64,000 bases of DNA from Rhizobium metallidurans (GCF_014196505.1 NZ_JACIDW010000001.1:682001-746000); one strand, 5' to 3'. Numbered from the stretch's first letter, positions 23,796 to 34,202 are shown. Numbers and translations: made by a program. The notes: generated from the sequence alone by a model not told the origin.

Positions 23796-24713
23796 TTGAG
23801 CGCCATGCATGCCCACACCGAGCTGATCGCCGTTCTGACCGCGGTCACGGGTGCGGAGCCACGCGTGATGACCGTTGATTCCGGCAACGCGCTGCCCTCC
23901 GGTCCGTTCGAACTCGGTCACCGCAGCTTGCAATCAGGCCTGCGCGAATGGGTGGGCGATCAGACGGGGCATCCCGTCGGCTATCTCGAGCAGCTCTACA
24001 CCTTCGCCGATCGCGACCGTTCGTCGGTCGAGGGTCAGGGAGAAAGCGAGGAGCGCCGAACGATCTCGATCAGCTACCTCGGTCTCGTTCGCGAGCAGGC
24101 GGCGCCCGGCGCCGGCAAGCCGGGCTGGCACGGATGGTACGCGTATTTTCCTTGGGAAGATCATCGAAACGGCCGGCCGGAGGTTCTCGTCGCCATTGCC
24201 GAGCGTCTGCGCGAATGGACGGCAATGGAACCCTCCCGCCGCGAAAGCCGTCAACGCCGGGTCGATTTCGCTTTCGGGCTGAACGGTGCTGCCTGGAACG
24301 AGGATCTGGCGCTGCAGCGCTACGAACTGATGTATGAAGCCGAGATCGTCAGGGAGGCAGGCGCGGCGGCCGATCCCGCGACCGGACGCCCGATGTTCGC
24401 CGACCACCGCCGCATCCTGGCAACCGGGATCGCCCGGCTGCGCGCCAAGATCAAATACCGCCCCGTCGTCTTCGAACTCATGCCGGAGAATTTCACCCTG
24501 CTGCAGCTTCAGCGCACGATCGAGGCTTTGGCGGGGCTCACGCTGCACAAGCCGAATTTCCGCCGCCTGATCGATCAGCAGGAACTGATCGAGGAAACGG
24601 GTGGCATGACCAGCGAGACCGGTGGCCGCCCCGCCAAGCTTTTCCGCTACCGGCACGCGGTGCTCGAGGAGCGCGCACTGTCGGGTTCGAAACTTCCTCT
24701 CTCCCGCAATTGA
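23796..24713 (+). CDS. nrtR: NrtR-type Nudix-related repressor of NAD synthesis
   Basis: A 305-residue protein with an N-terminal Nudix-like ADP-ribose-sensing domain (YLEQLYTFADRDR, ISISYLGLVRE) and a C-terminal winged helix (LRAKIKYRPVVFELMPENFTLLQLQRTIEALAG, FRRLIDQQELIEETG). This architecture is that of NrtR, which represses NAD biosynthesis genes and releases DNA when ADP-ribose binds. nadABC start 70 bp downstream and a palindromic site lies between. A TTG at 23796 stands 8 nt after GGGGA; the ATG at 23805 is the alternative start. Confidence 0.85.
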   Translation: MSAMHAHTELIAVLTAVTGAEPRVMTVDSGNALPSGPFELGHRSLQSGLREWVGDQTGHPVGYLEQLYTFADRDRSSVEGQGESEERRTISISYLGLVREQAAPGAGKPGWHGWYAYFPWEDHRNGRPEVLVAIAERLREWTAMEPSRRESRQRRVDFAFGLNGAAWNEDLALQRYELMYEAEIVREAGAAADPATGRPMFADHRRILATGIARLRAKIKYRPVVFELMPENFTLLQLQRTIEALAGLTLHKPNFRRLIDQQELIEETGGMTSETGGRPAKLFRYRHAVLEERALSGSKLPLSRN

Positions 24714-24738
24714 CATAAACTCGAATCGAGAATATCTA
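24710..24738 (+). promoter_or_regulatory. Candidate nadABC promoter
   Basis: A perfect -35 TTGACA (24710-24715) overlaps the nrtR stop codon; 17 nt later TATCTA (24733-24738) is a weak -10. nadA starts at 24783. Confidence 0.5.
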
Positions 24739-24748
24739 TTTGCCCGAG

Positions 24749-24769
24749 ATATACTCACTGAGAGTATAT
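24749..24769. promoter_or_regulatory. Candidate NrtR operator
   Basis: ATATACTC-ACTGA-GAGTATAT is a 21-bp perfect inverted repeat (8-bp arms) just downstream of the promoter and directly before the nadA ribosome site GGGAG (24771-24775). The position suits repression by NrtR. Confidence 0.75.
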
Positions 24770-24782
24770 AGGGAGCTTGTTG

Positions 24783-25754
24783 ATGAATTCGCCGATTTCC
24801 ATGTCGTCGCTCTATGAGCGCGTTCGCCGAGTCATGCCTGAAGCCGAGTGGCTTTCCCATCAGGCGGATGTCGAGGCGATCCTCGAGTTGAAGCGCCGGC
24901 GCAATGCCGTGATCCTCGCCCATAACTACCAGACGCCGGAGATATTCCACGGCGTGGCGGATATCGTCGGCGACAGCCTGGCGCTGGCGCGCAAGGCCAT
25001 CGACGTCGAGGCGGATGTGATCGTGCTGGCCGGCGTTCACTTCATGGCCGAGACCGCCAAGCTCTTGAACCCCGAAAAGACCGTGCTGATACCGGATATG
25101 GCGGCGGGCTGTTCGCTGGCGGATTCGATCACGCCCGAGGATATCGCGCTTCTTCGCCAGGCCCATCCGGGTGTGCCCGTCATCACCTATGTCAACACCT
25201 CGGCAGCCGTCAAAGCCGCCTCCGACATCTGCTGCACGTCGGGCAACGCCAGAAAGGTCGTAGAGTCGCTCGGCGTGCCGAGGGTGCTGATGATCCCGGA
25301 CGAGTATCTGGCGCGGAACGTCGCGCGCGAGACGAATGTGGAGATCATCGCCTGGCATGGCCACTGCGAGGTGCACGAGCTCTTCAACGCGCGGGATGTG
25401 CGCGATCTGCGAGAGGCGCATCCTGGCATCACCATTCTTGCGCATCCGGAATGCCCGCCCGACGTCGTGGCGGAAGCCGATTTCGCCGGCTCGACGGCGG
25501 TGATGTCGGACTATGTCGGTGAGAAGAAGCCGGCGCGCGTCGTGCTTCTGACGGAATGTTCGATGAGCGACAACGTCGCCGTCGACCACCCGGATGTGGA
25601 GTTCATTCGTCCCTGCAACCTGTGTCCGCACATGAAGCGCATCACGCTCGCCAATATCCGCCAGGCGCTCGAAGGAAATCGCCACGAGGTGACGGTCGAT
25701 CCCGCCATCGCCGCCGATGCGCGGCGCGCGGTCGAGAGGATGCTGGCGGTATGA
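24783..25754 (+). CDS. nadA: Quinolinate synthase A
   Basis: A 323-residue [4Fe-4S] enzyme that condenses iminoaspartate with dihydroxyacetone phosphate to quinolinate. Diagnostic segments are [28 protein letters not shown], the cluster Cys in AAGCSLAD, the Cys in HPECPPDV, and the C-terminal [11 protein letters not shown] 24783 follows GGGAG by 7 nt; TTG codons at 24777 and 24780 are in frame but less likely. First gene of nadABC; its stop overlaps the nadB start. Confidence 0.96.
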   Translation: MNSPISMSSLYERVRRVMPEAEWLSHQADVEAILELKRRRNAVILAHNYQTPEIFHGVADIVGDSLALARKAIDVEADVIVLAGVHFMAETAKLLNPEKTVLIPDMAAGCSLADSITPEDIALLRQAHPGVPVITYVNTSAAVKAASDICCTSGNARKVVESLGVPRVLMIPDEYLARNVARETNVEIIAWHGHCEVHELFNARDVRDLREAHPGITILAHPECPPDVVAEADFAGSTAVMSDYVGEKKPARVVLLTECSMSDNVAVDHPDVEFIRPCNLCPHMKRITLANIRQALEGNRHEVTVDPAIAADARRAVERMLAV

Positions 25755-27304
25755 CCGAGCGCCTCGATCAGTTCGCCGGCCATGTCGCGGTGGTCGGCAG
25801 CGGACTGGCCGGATTGATGACGGCGCTGACGCTTGCGCCGCAGCCGGTCGTGCTGCTCACCCGGGCGGCACTCGGCGCCGAAACGTCGAGCGCCTGGGCG
25901 CAGGGCGGCATTGCCGCCAGTCTCGGGGGCGACGACAGCGTCGGCCTGCATCTTGCCGACACGCTGGCGGCCGGCGACGGACTGTGCGATGCCGAAGCGG
26001 CCGCCGCGATCCTGGGCGACGCGCCGCAGGCGATCGCCGCGCTGGAAACCTTCGGCGTGTCTTTCGACCGTGGGCCGGATGGCTCTTATATGCTCGGGCT
26101 GGAGGCCGCCCACTCCCGCCGCCGCATCGTGCATGTCGCGGGAGACGGATCGGGCGCTGCGATCGTCAGCGCGCTCGTCGAACGGGTCCGCCGGACCCCG
26201 TCGATCACCGTGATCGAGGGCGTCGAGGTGCGGCGGTTGCTCAAGACCGACGATGCACTGTCCGGCCTTTTGTGCGCGACGCCATCGGGGGCCGCCATCA
26301 TCCCCACGACGCGGATCGTTCTGGCGACGGGCGGACTTGGCGGTCTTTATGAAGCGACCACGACGCCAACGGGCAATTACGGACAGGGCATCATGCTTGC
26401 CGCACGCGCCGGGGCCGAACTGGCCGACATGGAGTTCGTGCAGTTCCATCCGACGGCGCTCAATTCCGCCGGCTGGTGCGCCGGCCACCCGCTTGGCCTG
26501 ATCAGCGAGGCGGTCCGTGGAGAAGGCGCGATCCTCATCAACGAGAAACGCGAGCGTTTCCTCGCCGATCAGCCCGGCGCCGAACTCGCGCCGCGCGATA
26601 TCGTCGCGCGCGCCATCAGCGCCGAGATCCAAAAAGGCGGTGGCGTGTTTCTCGATGCACGCGAGGCGCTGGGGCAGGGATTCCCGGACCGCTTTCCGGG
26701 AATAACAAGGCTTTGCCGGCAGGCCGGGGTCGATCCGGCGCGCCAGCCGATCCCGGTGCGCCCGGCGGTTCATTATCACATGGGCGGCGTGGCGACCGAT
26801 CTTCAAGGACGCAGTACGGTGGACGGCCTGTGGGTCGTCGGCGAGGCGGCCTCGACCGGCCTGCACGGCGCCAACCGCCTGGCAAGCAACTCGCTGCTTG
26901 AGGCCGCGGCGATGGGCATGCGGGCGGCCCGCGATATTCTCGCGACATCGGCTCGCAACCCTCGGCCGTGCGTCGCCGAGCGGCTGCCGTTGCCGTCGCA
27001 ACTCACGCCCGTTCGCCTGATCGTGTCGCGTGGCCTCGGCGTGTTGCGCAATGCCGGCGCGATCAAGGGCGCGGTCGCCAGCCTGCTGCCGCTCGCATTG
27101 GAGGAAGGACCTTCGAGCGACCCGGCGCTGGTCGCGCTTTCGATCGCTGTCTTCGCCGCGTTGCGGGAGGAATCGCGCGGCGCCCATGCGCGCACCGATT
27201 ATCCGCTGCCGCTTGCCGATGCGCGGCGACGCAGGATGACGCTCAAATCCATTCTCGACGCGGCGCACCGCATCGCGCCCCAATCCCTTGCTCATACCGC
27301 TTGA
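25751..27304 (+). CDS. nadB: L-aspartate oxidase
   Basis: A 517-residue FAD enzyme that oxidises L-aspartate to iminoaspartate for NadA. It has the N-terminal dinucleotide fold [13 protein letters not shown], the active-site region [28 protein letters not shown], and [20 protein letters not shown], with the helical C-terminal domain of the succinate dehydrogenase/NadB family. ATG 25751 overlaps the nadA stop by 4 bp; the long open frame before it lies inside nadA. Length is normal. Confidence 0.95.
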   Translation: MTERLDQFAGHVAVVGSGLAGLMTALTLAPQPVVLLTRAALGAETSSAWAQGGIAASLGGDDSVGLHLADTLAAGDGLCDAEAAAAILGDAPQAIAALETFGVSFDRGPDGSYMLGLEAAHSRRRIVHVAGDGSGAAIVSALVERVRRTPSITVIEGVEVRRLLKTDDALSGLLCATPSGAAIIPTTRIVLATGGLGGLYEATTTPTGNYGQGIMLAARAGAELADMEFVQFHPTALNSAGWCAGHPLGLISEAVRGEGAILINEKRERFLADQPGAELAPRDIVARAISAEIQKGGGVFLDAREALGQGFPDRFPGITRLCRQAGVDPARQPIPVRPAVHYHMGGVATDLQGRSTVDGLWVVGEAASTGLHGANRLASNSLLEAAAMGMRAARDILATSARNPRPCVAERLPLPSQLTPVRLIVSRGLGVLRNAGAIKGAVASLLPLALEEGPSSDPALVALSIAVFAALREESRGAHARTDYPLPLADARRRRMTLKSILDAAHRIAPQSLAHTA

Positions 27305-27318
27305 AGAGTGAAACCATC

Positions 27319-28164
27319 ATGCTTGCTTCTCTTCCCCGCATCGTCATCGAGCCGGCCGTCCGCAATGCGCTTGTCGAGGATCTCGGCCTTGCCGGCGACA
27401 TCACGTCCGCGGCCGTCATCCCCGCCGACCATCGGTCGCGCCTCGCCATGGTCAGCCGCAAGCACGGCGTCGTCGCCGGTCTCGATGCCGCCGAGCTTTC
27501 CTTTCAGCTCGTCGATCCGGCCGTCTCGATGACCCGCCACATGGATGACGGCGCCGCGCTCAAGCCCGGAGATGTCATCGCGACCATCGAAGGACCGTCG
27601 CGCGCGCTTCTGACCGGCGAGCGCACCGCGCTCAATTTCCTCGGCCACCTCTCGGGCATCGCCACCGTCGCCGCCGGGATCGTGCAGGCGGTCTCCGCCA
27701 CAAGCGCGTCGGTCGTCTGCACCCGCAAGACGACGCCGGGGCTGAGGGCGCTGGAGAAATACGCCGTTCGGGCCGGCGGCGGCATGAACCATCGCTTCGC
27801 GCTTCACGACGCGGTGCTGATCAAGGACAATCATGTCGCGATCGCCGGCGGCGTTGGCGAAGCCATCCGCCGCGCCAAGGCCGGCGTTGGCCACATGGTC
27901 AAGATCGAGGTGGAGGTCGATACGCTCGATCAGCTCCGCGATGTCATGGACATCGGCGTCGACGCCGTGCTTCTCGACAATATGACGCCGGCCGATTTGC
28001 GCGAGGCCGTGGCGCTTGTCGCGGGCCGCGCGATCACCGAGGCGTCTGGCAACATCAATCCCGCCACCGCGGCCGAGATCGCCGCTTCCGGCGTCGATCT
28101 CCTGTCTGTCGGCTGGATCACGCACAGCGCCCCGGTGCTCGATATCGGGCTGGACTATCTCTAG
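27319..28164 (+). CDS. nadC: Nicotinate-nucleotide pyrophosphorylase (carboxylating)
   Basis: A 281-residue quinolinate phosphoribosyltransferase that completes de novo synthesis of nicotinate mononucleotide. Family motifs are EDLGLAGDITSAAVIP, GERTALNFLGHLSGIAT, TRKTTPGLRALEKYAVRAGGG with MNHRFALHDAVLIKDNH, and the C-terminal EASGNINPATAAEIA and GVDLLSVGWITHS. It begins 14 bp after nadB and closes the operon. Confidence 0.96.
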   Translation: MLASLPRIVIEPAVRNALVEDLGLAGDITSAAVIPADHRSRLAMVSRKHGVVAGLDAAELSFQLVDPAVSMTRHMDDGAALKPGDVIATIEGPSRALLTGERTALNFLGHLSGIATVAAGIVQAVSATSASVVCTRKTTPGLRALEKYAVRAGGGMNHRFALHDAVLIKDNHVAIAGGVGEAIRRAKAGVGHMVKIEVEVDTLDQLRDVMDIGVDAVLLDNMTPADLREAVALVAGRAITEASGNINPATAAEIAASGVDLLSVGWITHSAPVLDIGLDYL

Positions 28165-28305
28165 GCTCTCGACACTTCGCTGAAATGGCCGCCCGCCGTT
28201 ATCTGCGCGTCTTCACCTTGCGGAGCGGTCGGGCCATGGCGTAGATGCTTGTCGTCAGGAAATGCGGCGGAGCGGTTCAGTTCCGCACGGGAGAATCGAC
28301 CCATT

Positions 28306-29058
28306 ATGACAGACGACGCACTGCCCTTGATCTACGCAATCGCCGACATTCACGGGCGTGCCGATCTTCTCGAAGCCATGCTCGATCACATCGCGGACGT
28401 CGCGAACAAAGGTTCGATCAAGCCGGTCGTGATCTTCCTGGGTGATCTGATCGACCGGGGACCGCGCAGCCCGCTGGTGCTCGATCTCGTCGCCTCGACG
28501 CTGGACCGCTATCCGGGTTCGGCCCTGATTCTCGGCAATCACGACTTTTACCTGCGGGCGCTGCTGCGCGAGGATCTTGCGCCCGAGGACGCCGTCAACT
28601 GGATGGACTGGGGTGGCGTGGCAACCGTCAGCGCCTATTCCAGCCGGCCGGTTCCCGATTTCAAGGGCATCGCTGCCGACATTCGCGGCACCTTTCCCGG
28701 TCATGCCGATCTTCTGGACAACGCGCTGACCTACAGGCAGATCGGGCGCTACTGTTTCGTCCACGCCGGCATCCGTCCAGGTGTCGCTTTGGCCGAGCAG
28801 ACGGATTATGACCTTAGATGGATACGAGCGGGCTTCCTCGACCATGTCGATCCCTTCGATCACATCGTGGTCCACGGCCATACGATCACCAATTCGCTGC
28901 GCCCCGAGGTCTATGACAATCGCATCGCGCTCGATACCGCCGCCTACCGCACCGGCCGCCTCAGCGCCGCCGTCATCCGCCACGACAGGCTGTCGCATTT
29001 CGTCTGCACCAGGCTGACGCCGTCAGGCGAGATCGCGATGGAGGACTGGCCGGCCTGA
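28306..29058 (+). CDS. PPP-family metallophosphoesterase (serine/threonine phosphatase-like)
   Basis: A 250-residue metallophosphoesterase with the complete PPP motif set: ADIHG, GDLIDRG, GNHD, FVHAGIRPG and VHGHT. Related proteins are phage lambda phosphatase and ApaH-like enzymes that act on phosphoproteins or diadenosine tetraphosphate; substrate is not predictable. ATG 28306 is preceded by GGGAG at 11 nt, so the start is reasonable but not certain. It is a single gene. Confidence 0.88.
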   Translation: MTDDALPLIYAIADIHGRADLLEAMLDHIADVANKGSIKPVVIFLGDLIDRGPRSPLVLDLVASTLDRYPGSALILGNHDFYLRALLREDLAPEDAVNWMDWGGVATVSAYSSRPVPDFKGIAADIRGTFPGHADLLDNALTYRQIGRYCFVHAGIRPGVALAEQTDYDLRWIRAGFLDHVDPFDHIVVHGHTITNSLRPEVYDNRIALDTAAYRTGRLSAAVIRHDRLSHFVCTRLTPSGEIAMEDWPA

Positions 29059-29167
29059 GCGCCGTAGTGGTTTCTTCACAGATCTCTCCGCTGATGTCCG
29101 GAAGGTGAACCGCCCGTTCATGTAGGCTTCATCCGGCGGTTGTTACCGTGGTTCATCGAAAACAGAA

Positions 29168-30310
29168 ATGAATCAGCGGGACAAGTTAACCATGCAGCAC
29201 CCTGCCGCTCCATCGGCCGGCCGAGATCCGCGCTTGGATTTCTTTCGTGGCCTGGCCCTGGTGATGATCTTCATCAACCACGTGCCTGGCAACATGTTGG
29301 AAGCCGTCACGTCGAAGAACTTCGGCTTCTCCGACGCGGCCGAGGCTTTCGTGCTGATGTCCGGCATGTCCGCCGGTCTCGCCTATTCCAACGCCTATGC
29401 CCGCGATCGCATCAACGCGGTCGCGCGTATCCTGCGCCGCGCCGGCCGGCTTTACGGCGTCCACCTGCTGACAACGGTTCTGGCCGTCATCGTCCTGATG
29501 ACCGGCCACGATTTCCTGGGCACGACCGCGCTTTCGGAGCGCGTCAACATGATGTCCTATCTGGAAGCGCCGTGGACGACCGCGCTCGGCGTTCTCACGA
29601 TGACGCACCAGCTGGGCTACTTCAACATTCTTCCGCTTTACATGCTGCTTTTGGCGGCAACGCCGGTCTTTCTCGCCCTCGCCGCCCGAAGCCGCGTTCT
29701 CCTGCTGTCGGTGTCGGTATCGATCTGGGCCATCGCGGGATGGAACAATATCAACCTGCCCAATTTTCCCACCGACGGGTCCTGGTTCCTCAATCCCTTC
29801 TCCTGGCAGCTGATCTACTGCATAGGCCTGTGCGCGGGTATTTCGGCCAAGAAGGGTGAGACCTTTGTCGGCTACAGCCCCGTCCTGATGACGGTCGCGA
29901 TCACCTATCTCGGCTTTTCGATGTTCGTCATCCAGGGACAAAACTATGAGCTGACGGCCTGGGGCGACAGTCCCGCGCTTCTGGCCGGTTTTGACAAGGG
30001 CATCCTGCCGCTGCCGCGACTGATGCATGCCCTGGCGCTGGCATATGTCGTTTCGCAGATCGCCGTGTTCCGCACGATCGCGGGAAGTGCCAAGCTGGCC
30101 GCCGTGTCTTTGCTTGGAAAGCAGGGCCTTGCCGTGTTTGCCTGGGGCTCGCTTGCCGCCATCGTATTGCAGGTGCTGAGAGAGGCGTATGTGTTCTCGT
30201 CGGCGGTCGAAATCACGACGCTCATGATCGGCCTGGCGATCCAGTACGCCGTCGCCCAGCGCTTGGAGACCGCCAAGGTGGTGGTCAAGAAGCAGGCACG
30301 GGTGGCGTAG
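29168..30310 (+). CDS. OpgC-family membrane acyltransferase
   Basis: A 380-residue polytopic membrane protein with the OpgC signature near the N-terminus (DPRLDFFRGLALVMIFINHVPGN, MSGMSAGLAYSNAY) and about ten hydrophobic segments. OpgC proteins transfer succinyl groups to osmoregulated periplasmic (cyclic beta-) glucans. Start could be 29168 or the internal ATG at 29192, which has a slightly better GGGAC site. No glucan synthase gene lies nearby. Confidence 0.85.
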   Translation: MNQRDKLTMQHPAAPSAGRDPRLDFFRGLALVMIFINHVPGNMLEAVTSKNFGFSDAAEAFVLMSGMSAGLAYSNAYARDRINAVARILRRAGRLYGVHLLTTVLAVIVLMTGHDFLGTTALSERVNMMSYLEAPWTTALGVLTMTHQLGYFNILPLYMLLLAATPVFLALAARSRVLLLSVSVSIWAIAGWNNINLPNFPTDGSWFLNPFSWQLIYCIGLCAGISAKKGETFVGYSPVLMTVAITYLGFSMFVIQGQNYELTAWGDSPALLAGFDKGILPLPRLMHALALAYVVSQIAVFRTIAGSAKLAAVSLLGKQGLAVFAWGSLAAIVLQVLREAYVFSSAVEITTLMIGLAIQYAVAQRLETAKVVVKKQARVA

Positions 30311-30469
30311 CGAATCGACGGGCGCGATCCCCCAGTGCTCTCGCTGACTGGGAGCAAGCCGAAGTTGATAAACGAAAGCCATGAGCGCGCTCTGGTTACT
30401 TTCGGCGCGAAATCACGAAAGTTTCATCCCCGGTTTGTGAATGCTTAACCTCATGGGTGATGTAAGCCC

Positions 30470-32614
30470 GTGACGAAATTGCCGGGGTATATCGTGACCT
30501 TTCTCTCAAATCTGAAAATCGCGCACCGCGTGATGTTGCTTGCCATGTTGGCGTTGATCGGGATCGTCGCGATTTCCGCGATCTTCATCGGCCAGCGGCA
30601 GGTGGAGGCCCGCTACCGCGAGACCGCCGACCGCCTTGCGACGCAGCAACGCGATGTCGCGGCCGCGCGGGACGACATTCGCAGCACGTTGTTGTGGGAA
30701 AAGGAGTTTCTTCTTACCCGGCAGCTCGGCGCTGTCGATGAGTTCGACAAGGCCTTTCAGAAGGCGAACTCGGTGATCGATCGGCTGAAGGGCGATGCCG
30801 GCGCCGAGCAGGCCGCGAAGCTGGCTGTGTTGAGTGTCGCGCTGCAGTCCTATGCCGGCACGTTTTCGGTCCTTGTGTCGAAGGACAAGGAATTGGGGCT
30901 CGATCCGTCGCAGGGGCTGGAAGGCGCCATGCGCGACGCCGTCCATTCGATCGAAACCCAGCTTGAGGGCGTGGCGGATGCGGAGCTGAAGGCCAGCATG
31001 CTCACGATGCGGCGGCACGAGAAGGACTTCATCCTGCGCCGAAACCCTGACTACCTGGTGAAGCATGCCGCCGAAGTCGAGACCTTCACGGAATTGATGA
31101 AGAAGTCATTCCGGCCCGGCGCGCAACGCATGCGGCTCGCCCAGGCGCTCTCCGTCTATCAAAGTGCGTTCCGTCTGTACGCCCAGGCAACGCTGGAGGA
31201 GGCCTTGGCGCGTGATGCCGTCGGTGCGGCATATGCCGCTGTGCAGCCGGTGCTTGCCGACATCATCGATAGCTACGCCGTCGAGCAGGCCGCGACGCTT
31301 GAGGAAAACGACCGCATCGGTCAGCGCAACATCACCATTGTTGTCGGGTTGATCGCCGCCGCGATCGGTCTCATCCTGCTCAGCGTGTGGCTGATCGGCC
31401 GGTCTATCAGCGCGCCCATCCTGACGATCACGGCGGCGATGCGCCGTCTGGCGGAAGGCGATACCGCCGAGACCGCGCCCGGCGCGGCAAGGCGTGATGA
31501 AGTGGGCGCGATGGCGAAGGCGCTCGAAGTGTTCCGGCAGCAAGCGATTGCCGCGGCCGCGCTGGAGGCGGAGGCAGCGGTCGCGCGCCGGGATGCCGAG
31601 GCGAACCGCGCCCAGATGCAGGCGCAGGCCGAAGCACTGGCGCGCGAACGACTGTTGCAGGCGACCGGCGATCTCGGTGCTGGCCTGAAGCGACTGGCGG
31701 CAGGCGACCTCTCCTTCCAGCTCGTCGATCCCTTCGCTTCGGATTTCGAGAGCCTACGCGACGATCTGAATACGACGTTGAAACAACTGGCCGATGTCAT
31801 GGGCGAGATCATGCAATCCAGCCATTCCATCGACAACGGCACGCAGGAAATCAGCAGTGGCGCAAACCAGTTGGCGCAACGAACGGAACGCCAGGCGGCC
31901 TTGCTGGAGCAGACCGCCGCCGCGCTCGACGAGATCACGGCGAATGTGTTGAACGCGACGAAGCGTGTAGAGGATGCCCAGCAGGTGGCGCGCGAGGCCG
32001 ATGACAGCGCGTCGAAGGGTGCCGTGCTTGTCGACGAGGCGGTCTCGGTGATGGAGCGGATCGAAGGATCGTCGAAGCGGATCGCGAGCATCATCGCGAC
32101 GATCGACCAGATCGCCTTCCAGACCAATCTGCTTGCGCTCAACGCCGGCGTCGAGGCGGCTCGTGCCGGCGAGGCCGGGCGTGGCTTCGCGGTCGTGGCG
32201 CACGAGGTTCGCGAGCTGGCGCAGCGATCCGCCAACGCCGCCAAGGAGATCAAGGCGCTGATCGAAGGCTCGACGCGTGAAGTGGACGAGGGAGTGCGCG
32301 TCGTCAGGAACACAGGGGAAGCGCTTCACGGCATTGGCAGGCACGTCGTCGCCATCAACCGGCATATGGAAGCGATCGCGTTGTCCTCGCGCGAACAAAG
32401 CATTGGGCTGGCCGAAATCAACACGGCGATGAACGGCATGGATCAGGATACCCAGCAGAACGCCGCCATGGTCGAGGAAAGCAATGCCGCCTCGGCGGTT
32501 CTTGCCGGTGAGGCCAACCGTCTGCGCGAACTCGTCTCGGTATTCACGGTAAACGCGGACCACGGACGCGAGCGCTCGACGGAGTTGCGATTGGTCGGTG
32601 GGGGCCGGCGCTGA
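30470..32614 (+). CDS. Methyl-accepting chemotaxis protein
   Basis: A 714-residue transmembrane chemoreceptor. Membrane helix 1 is at about 22-42, a long helical periplasmic sensor follows (about 43-285), then helix 2 (ITIVVGLIAAAIGLILLSVWLI), HAMP (ISAPILTITAAMRRLAEGD) and the methyl-accepting signalling domain with hairpin tip IDQIAFQTNLLALNAGVEAARAGEAGRGFAVVA. No C-terminal CheR-binding pentapeptide is visible. GTG 30470 is used; GTG 30494 after CCGGGG is equally possible. Ligand unknown. Confidence 0.92.
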   Translation: MTKLPGYIVTFLSNLKIAHRVMLLAMLALIGIVAISAIFIGQRQVEARYRETADRLATQQRDVAAARDDIRSTLLWEKEFLLTRQLGAVDEFDKAFQKANSVIDRLKGDAGAEQAAKLAVLSVALQSYAGTFSVLVSKDKELGLDPSQGLEGAMRDAVHSIETQLEGVADAELKASMLTMRRHEKDFILRRNPDYLVKHAAEVETFTELMKKSFRPGAQRMRLAQALSVYQSAFRLYAQATLEEALARDAVGAAYAAVQPVLADIIDSYAVEQAATLEENDRIGQRNITIVVGLIAAAIGLILLSVWLIGRSISAPILTITAAMRRLAEGDTAETAPGAARRDEVGAMAKALEVFRQQAIAAAALEAEAAVARRDAEANRAQMQAQAEALARERLLQATGDLGAGLKRLAAGDLSFQLVDPFASDFESLRDDLNTTLKQLADVMGEIMQSSHSIDNGTQEISSGANQLAQRTERQAALLEQTAAALDEITANVLNATKRVEDAQQVAREADDSASKGAVLVDEAVSVMERIEGSSKRIASIIATIDQIAFQTNLLALNAGVEAARAGEAGRGFAVVAHEVRELAQRSANAAKEIKALIEGSTREVDEGVRVVRNTGEALHGIGRHVVAINRHMEAIALSSREQSIGLAEINTAMNGMDQDTQQNAAMVEESNAASAVLAGEANRLRELVSVFTVNADHGRERSTELRLVGGGRR

Positions 32615-32747
32615 GCAACATCGCTTCGCGCGGGACCTTGCGGCTCGGCCAGTCTCAGGAAGGGATGGCCGGGCCGGCTTCGTCACATCTCTTGGGGCTC
32701 ACCGATGTATTCCGCCGCGTCGGCGTGATATAATAAGATAATAGGCG

Positions 32748-34190
32748 ATGTCTGTTGTCGATTGTCCGTATCGGAATGGTCACATGAGCGATGTCGAGGC
32801 CCTTTTTGCCGCCCTGCGACAGGCGGCCGACGCCGAGACGGCGGAGTGCATCGAAGCCGTTGTCGCGCGCGGTGCTGATCGCGACCTCAACCGTATCAAC
32901 GTGCTTGCGTTCGCAGGCGGACATCGGCTCGACGAGGAGCGGACGATCGCCGCGTTCCTGCATGCGGCGCGTCTCGGCATTTTCGACATGACCTGGAACG
33001 TGCTCTGCCCGGGCTGCGGCGGGGTGCTGGACACAGGAGCAAGCCTGAAGGGCGTCGTCCATGATGTCTATCACTGCGGGCTGTGCGCCGCGGGATACGA
33101 GCCGACGCTCGACGAGATGGTGGAAGTGACGTTCACCGTGAACCCTCGAGTGCGCCGCATCGCCGCGCACGATCCCGATCTCCTGCCGCCGCTCGAATAT
33201 TACCGGCAGATGTTCTTCAGTTCCGGCGTCGATCTGCCTGACGATCTGGAAGAGAAGTTCGCGCCCATTCAATTGGAGATGATCGAGCTGGCACCGGGCG
33301 AAAAGGCCTTCGTCTCGCTGCAGCTGCCGTCCAAGTTCGTGATCATCTTCGACGCGGTGACGCATGCCGCGCAGTTCATCGATGTCCAGGGGGAGCCCAC
33401 CAGCGAGCGCCAGTCGCTGTCGATGGTCATCACCCGGAGCCATGTTCTAAGCGAGACGATTACTCTGCGTCCGGGCCTGCTCAGGCTCGCGCTTGAAAAC
33501 CACACGGACCGCAGGGTGGTGCCGAATGTCTGTGTTGCCGGCGACGAACTGCATGATTTGCTGGGGCGCAGGCGGCCGTTTCTGACCGCAAAGCGCCTGC
33601 TGACCAACCAGAGCTTTCGCGACATATTCAGAACCGACACGCTTGACGTCGATCAGCGCCTGAAGATCACCAGCCTGACCTTCCTGTTCACCGATCTGAG
33701 GGGTTCGACGGCGCTCTACGAACGCGTCGGCGACATCGCGGCCTTCGATCTCGTCCGGTCCCATTTCCGCGTCCTCAACGAGATCGTCGCCGCCGAGACG
33801 GGGGCTGTGGTCAAGACCATAGGCGATGCCGTGATGGCGAGCTTTCCAACCCCCGACCGCGCGGTGGCGGCGGCTCTGCGGATGCGTCAGGCGATGCTGC
33901 GCCTGAACGCCGAGCACGGCGCCGACGATCTTCTCCTGAAGATCGGCATCCATGAGGGCTCATGCCTCGCCGTCAACCTGAACGATCGCCAGGATTATTT
34001 CGGCCAGACGGTCAACATCGCCTCACGCGTCCAGGGTCTCGCCGACCCGAACGTGATCATGACCACGGAGGCCGTCGTGCACGACAGCCGTGTGTCGGAC
34101 ATGCTGCGGGAGCGCAGTGTCCAGTCGGTGTCCCGCATGGCCGAGCTCCAGGGCATCGGCCGCGAGGTCAGGATTTTCGCGCTGTCGTGA
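32748..34190 (+). CDS. DUF5939 class III adenylate/guanylate cyclase
   Basis: A 480-residue cytoplasmic protein. The N-terminal half (about 1-290) resembles the DUF5939 region found before bacterial cyclases and includes a four-Cys zinc-ribbon-like pair, CPGCGG and CGLC (residues about 86-115). The C-terminal half is a class III nucleotide cyclase with metal-binding Asp in FTDLRGSTALYERVGD and KTIGDAVMASF, and the transition-state Asn/Arg in VNIASRVQ. It should make cAMP or cGMP under control of the N-terminal sensor. An internal ATG at 32784 is an alternative start. Confidence 0.87.
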   Translation: MSVVDCPYRNGHMSDVEALFAALRQAADAETAECIEAVVARGADRDLNRINVLAFAGGHRLDEERTIAAFLHAARLGIFDMTWNVLCPGCGGVLDTGASLKGVVHDVYHCGLCAAGYEPTLDEMVEVTFTVNPRVRRIAAHDPDLLPPLEYYRQMFFSSGVDLPDDLEEKFAPIQLEMIELAPGEKAFVSLQLPSKFVIIFDAVTHAAQFIDVQGEPTSERQSLSMVITRSHVLSETITLRPGLLRLALENHTDRRVVPNVCVAGDELHDLLGRRRPFLTAKRLLTNQSFRDIFRTDTLDVDQRLKITSLTFLFTDLRGSTALYERVGDIAAFDLVRSHFRVLNEIVAAETGAVVKTIGDAVMASFPTPDRAVAAALRMRQAMLRLNAEHGADDLLLKIGIHEGSCLAVNLNDRQDYFGQTVNIASRVQGLADPNVIMTTEAVVHDSRVSDMLRERSVQSVSRMAELQGIGREVRIFALS

Positions 34191-34202
34191 TCGCCGCTCC
34201 GG

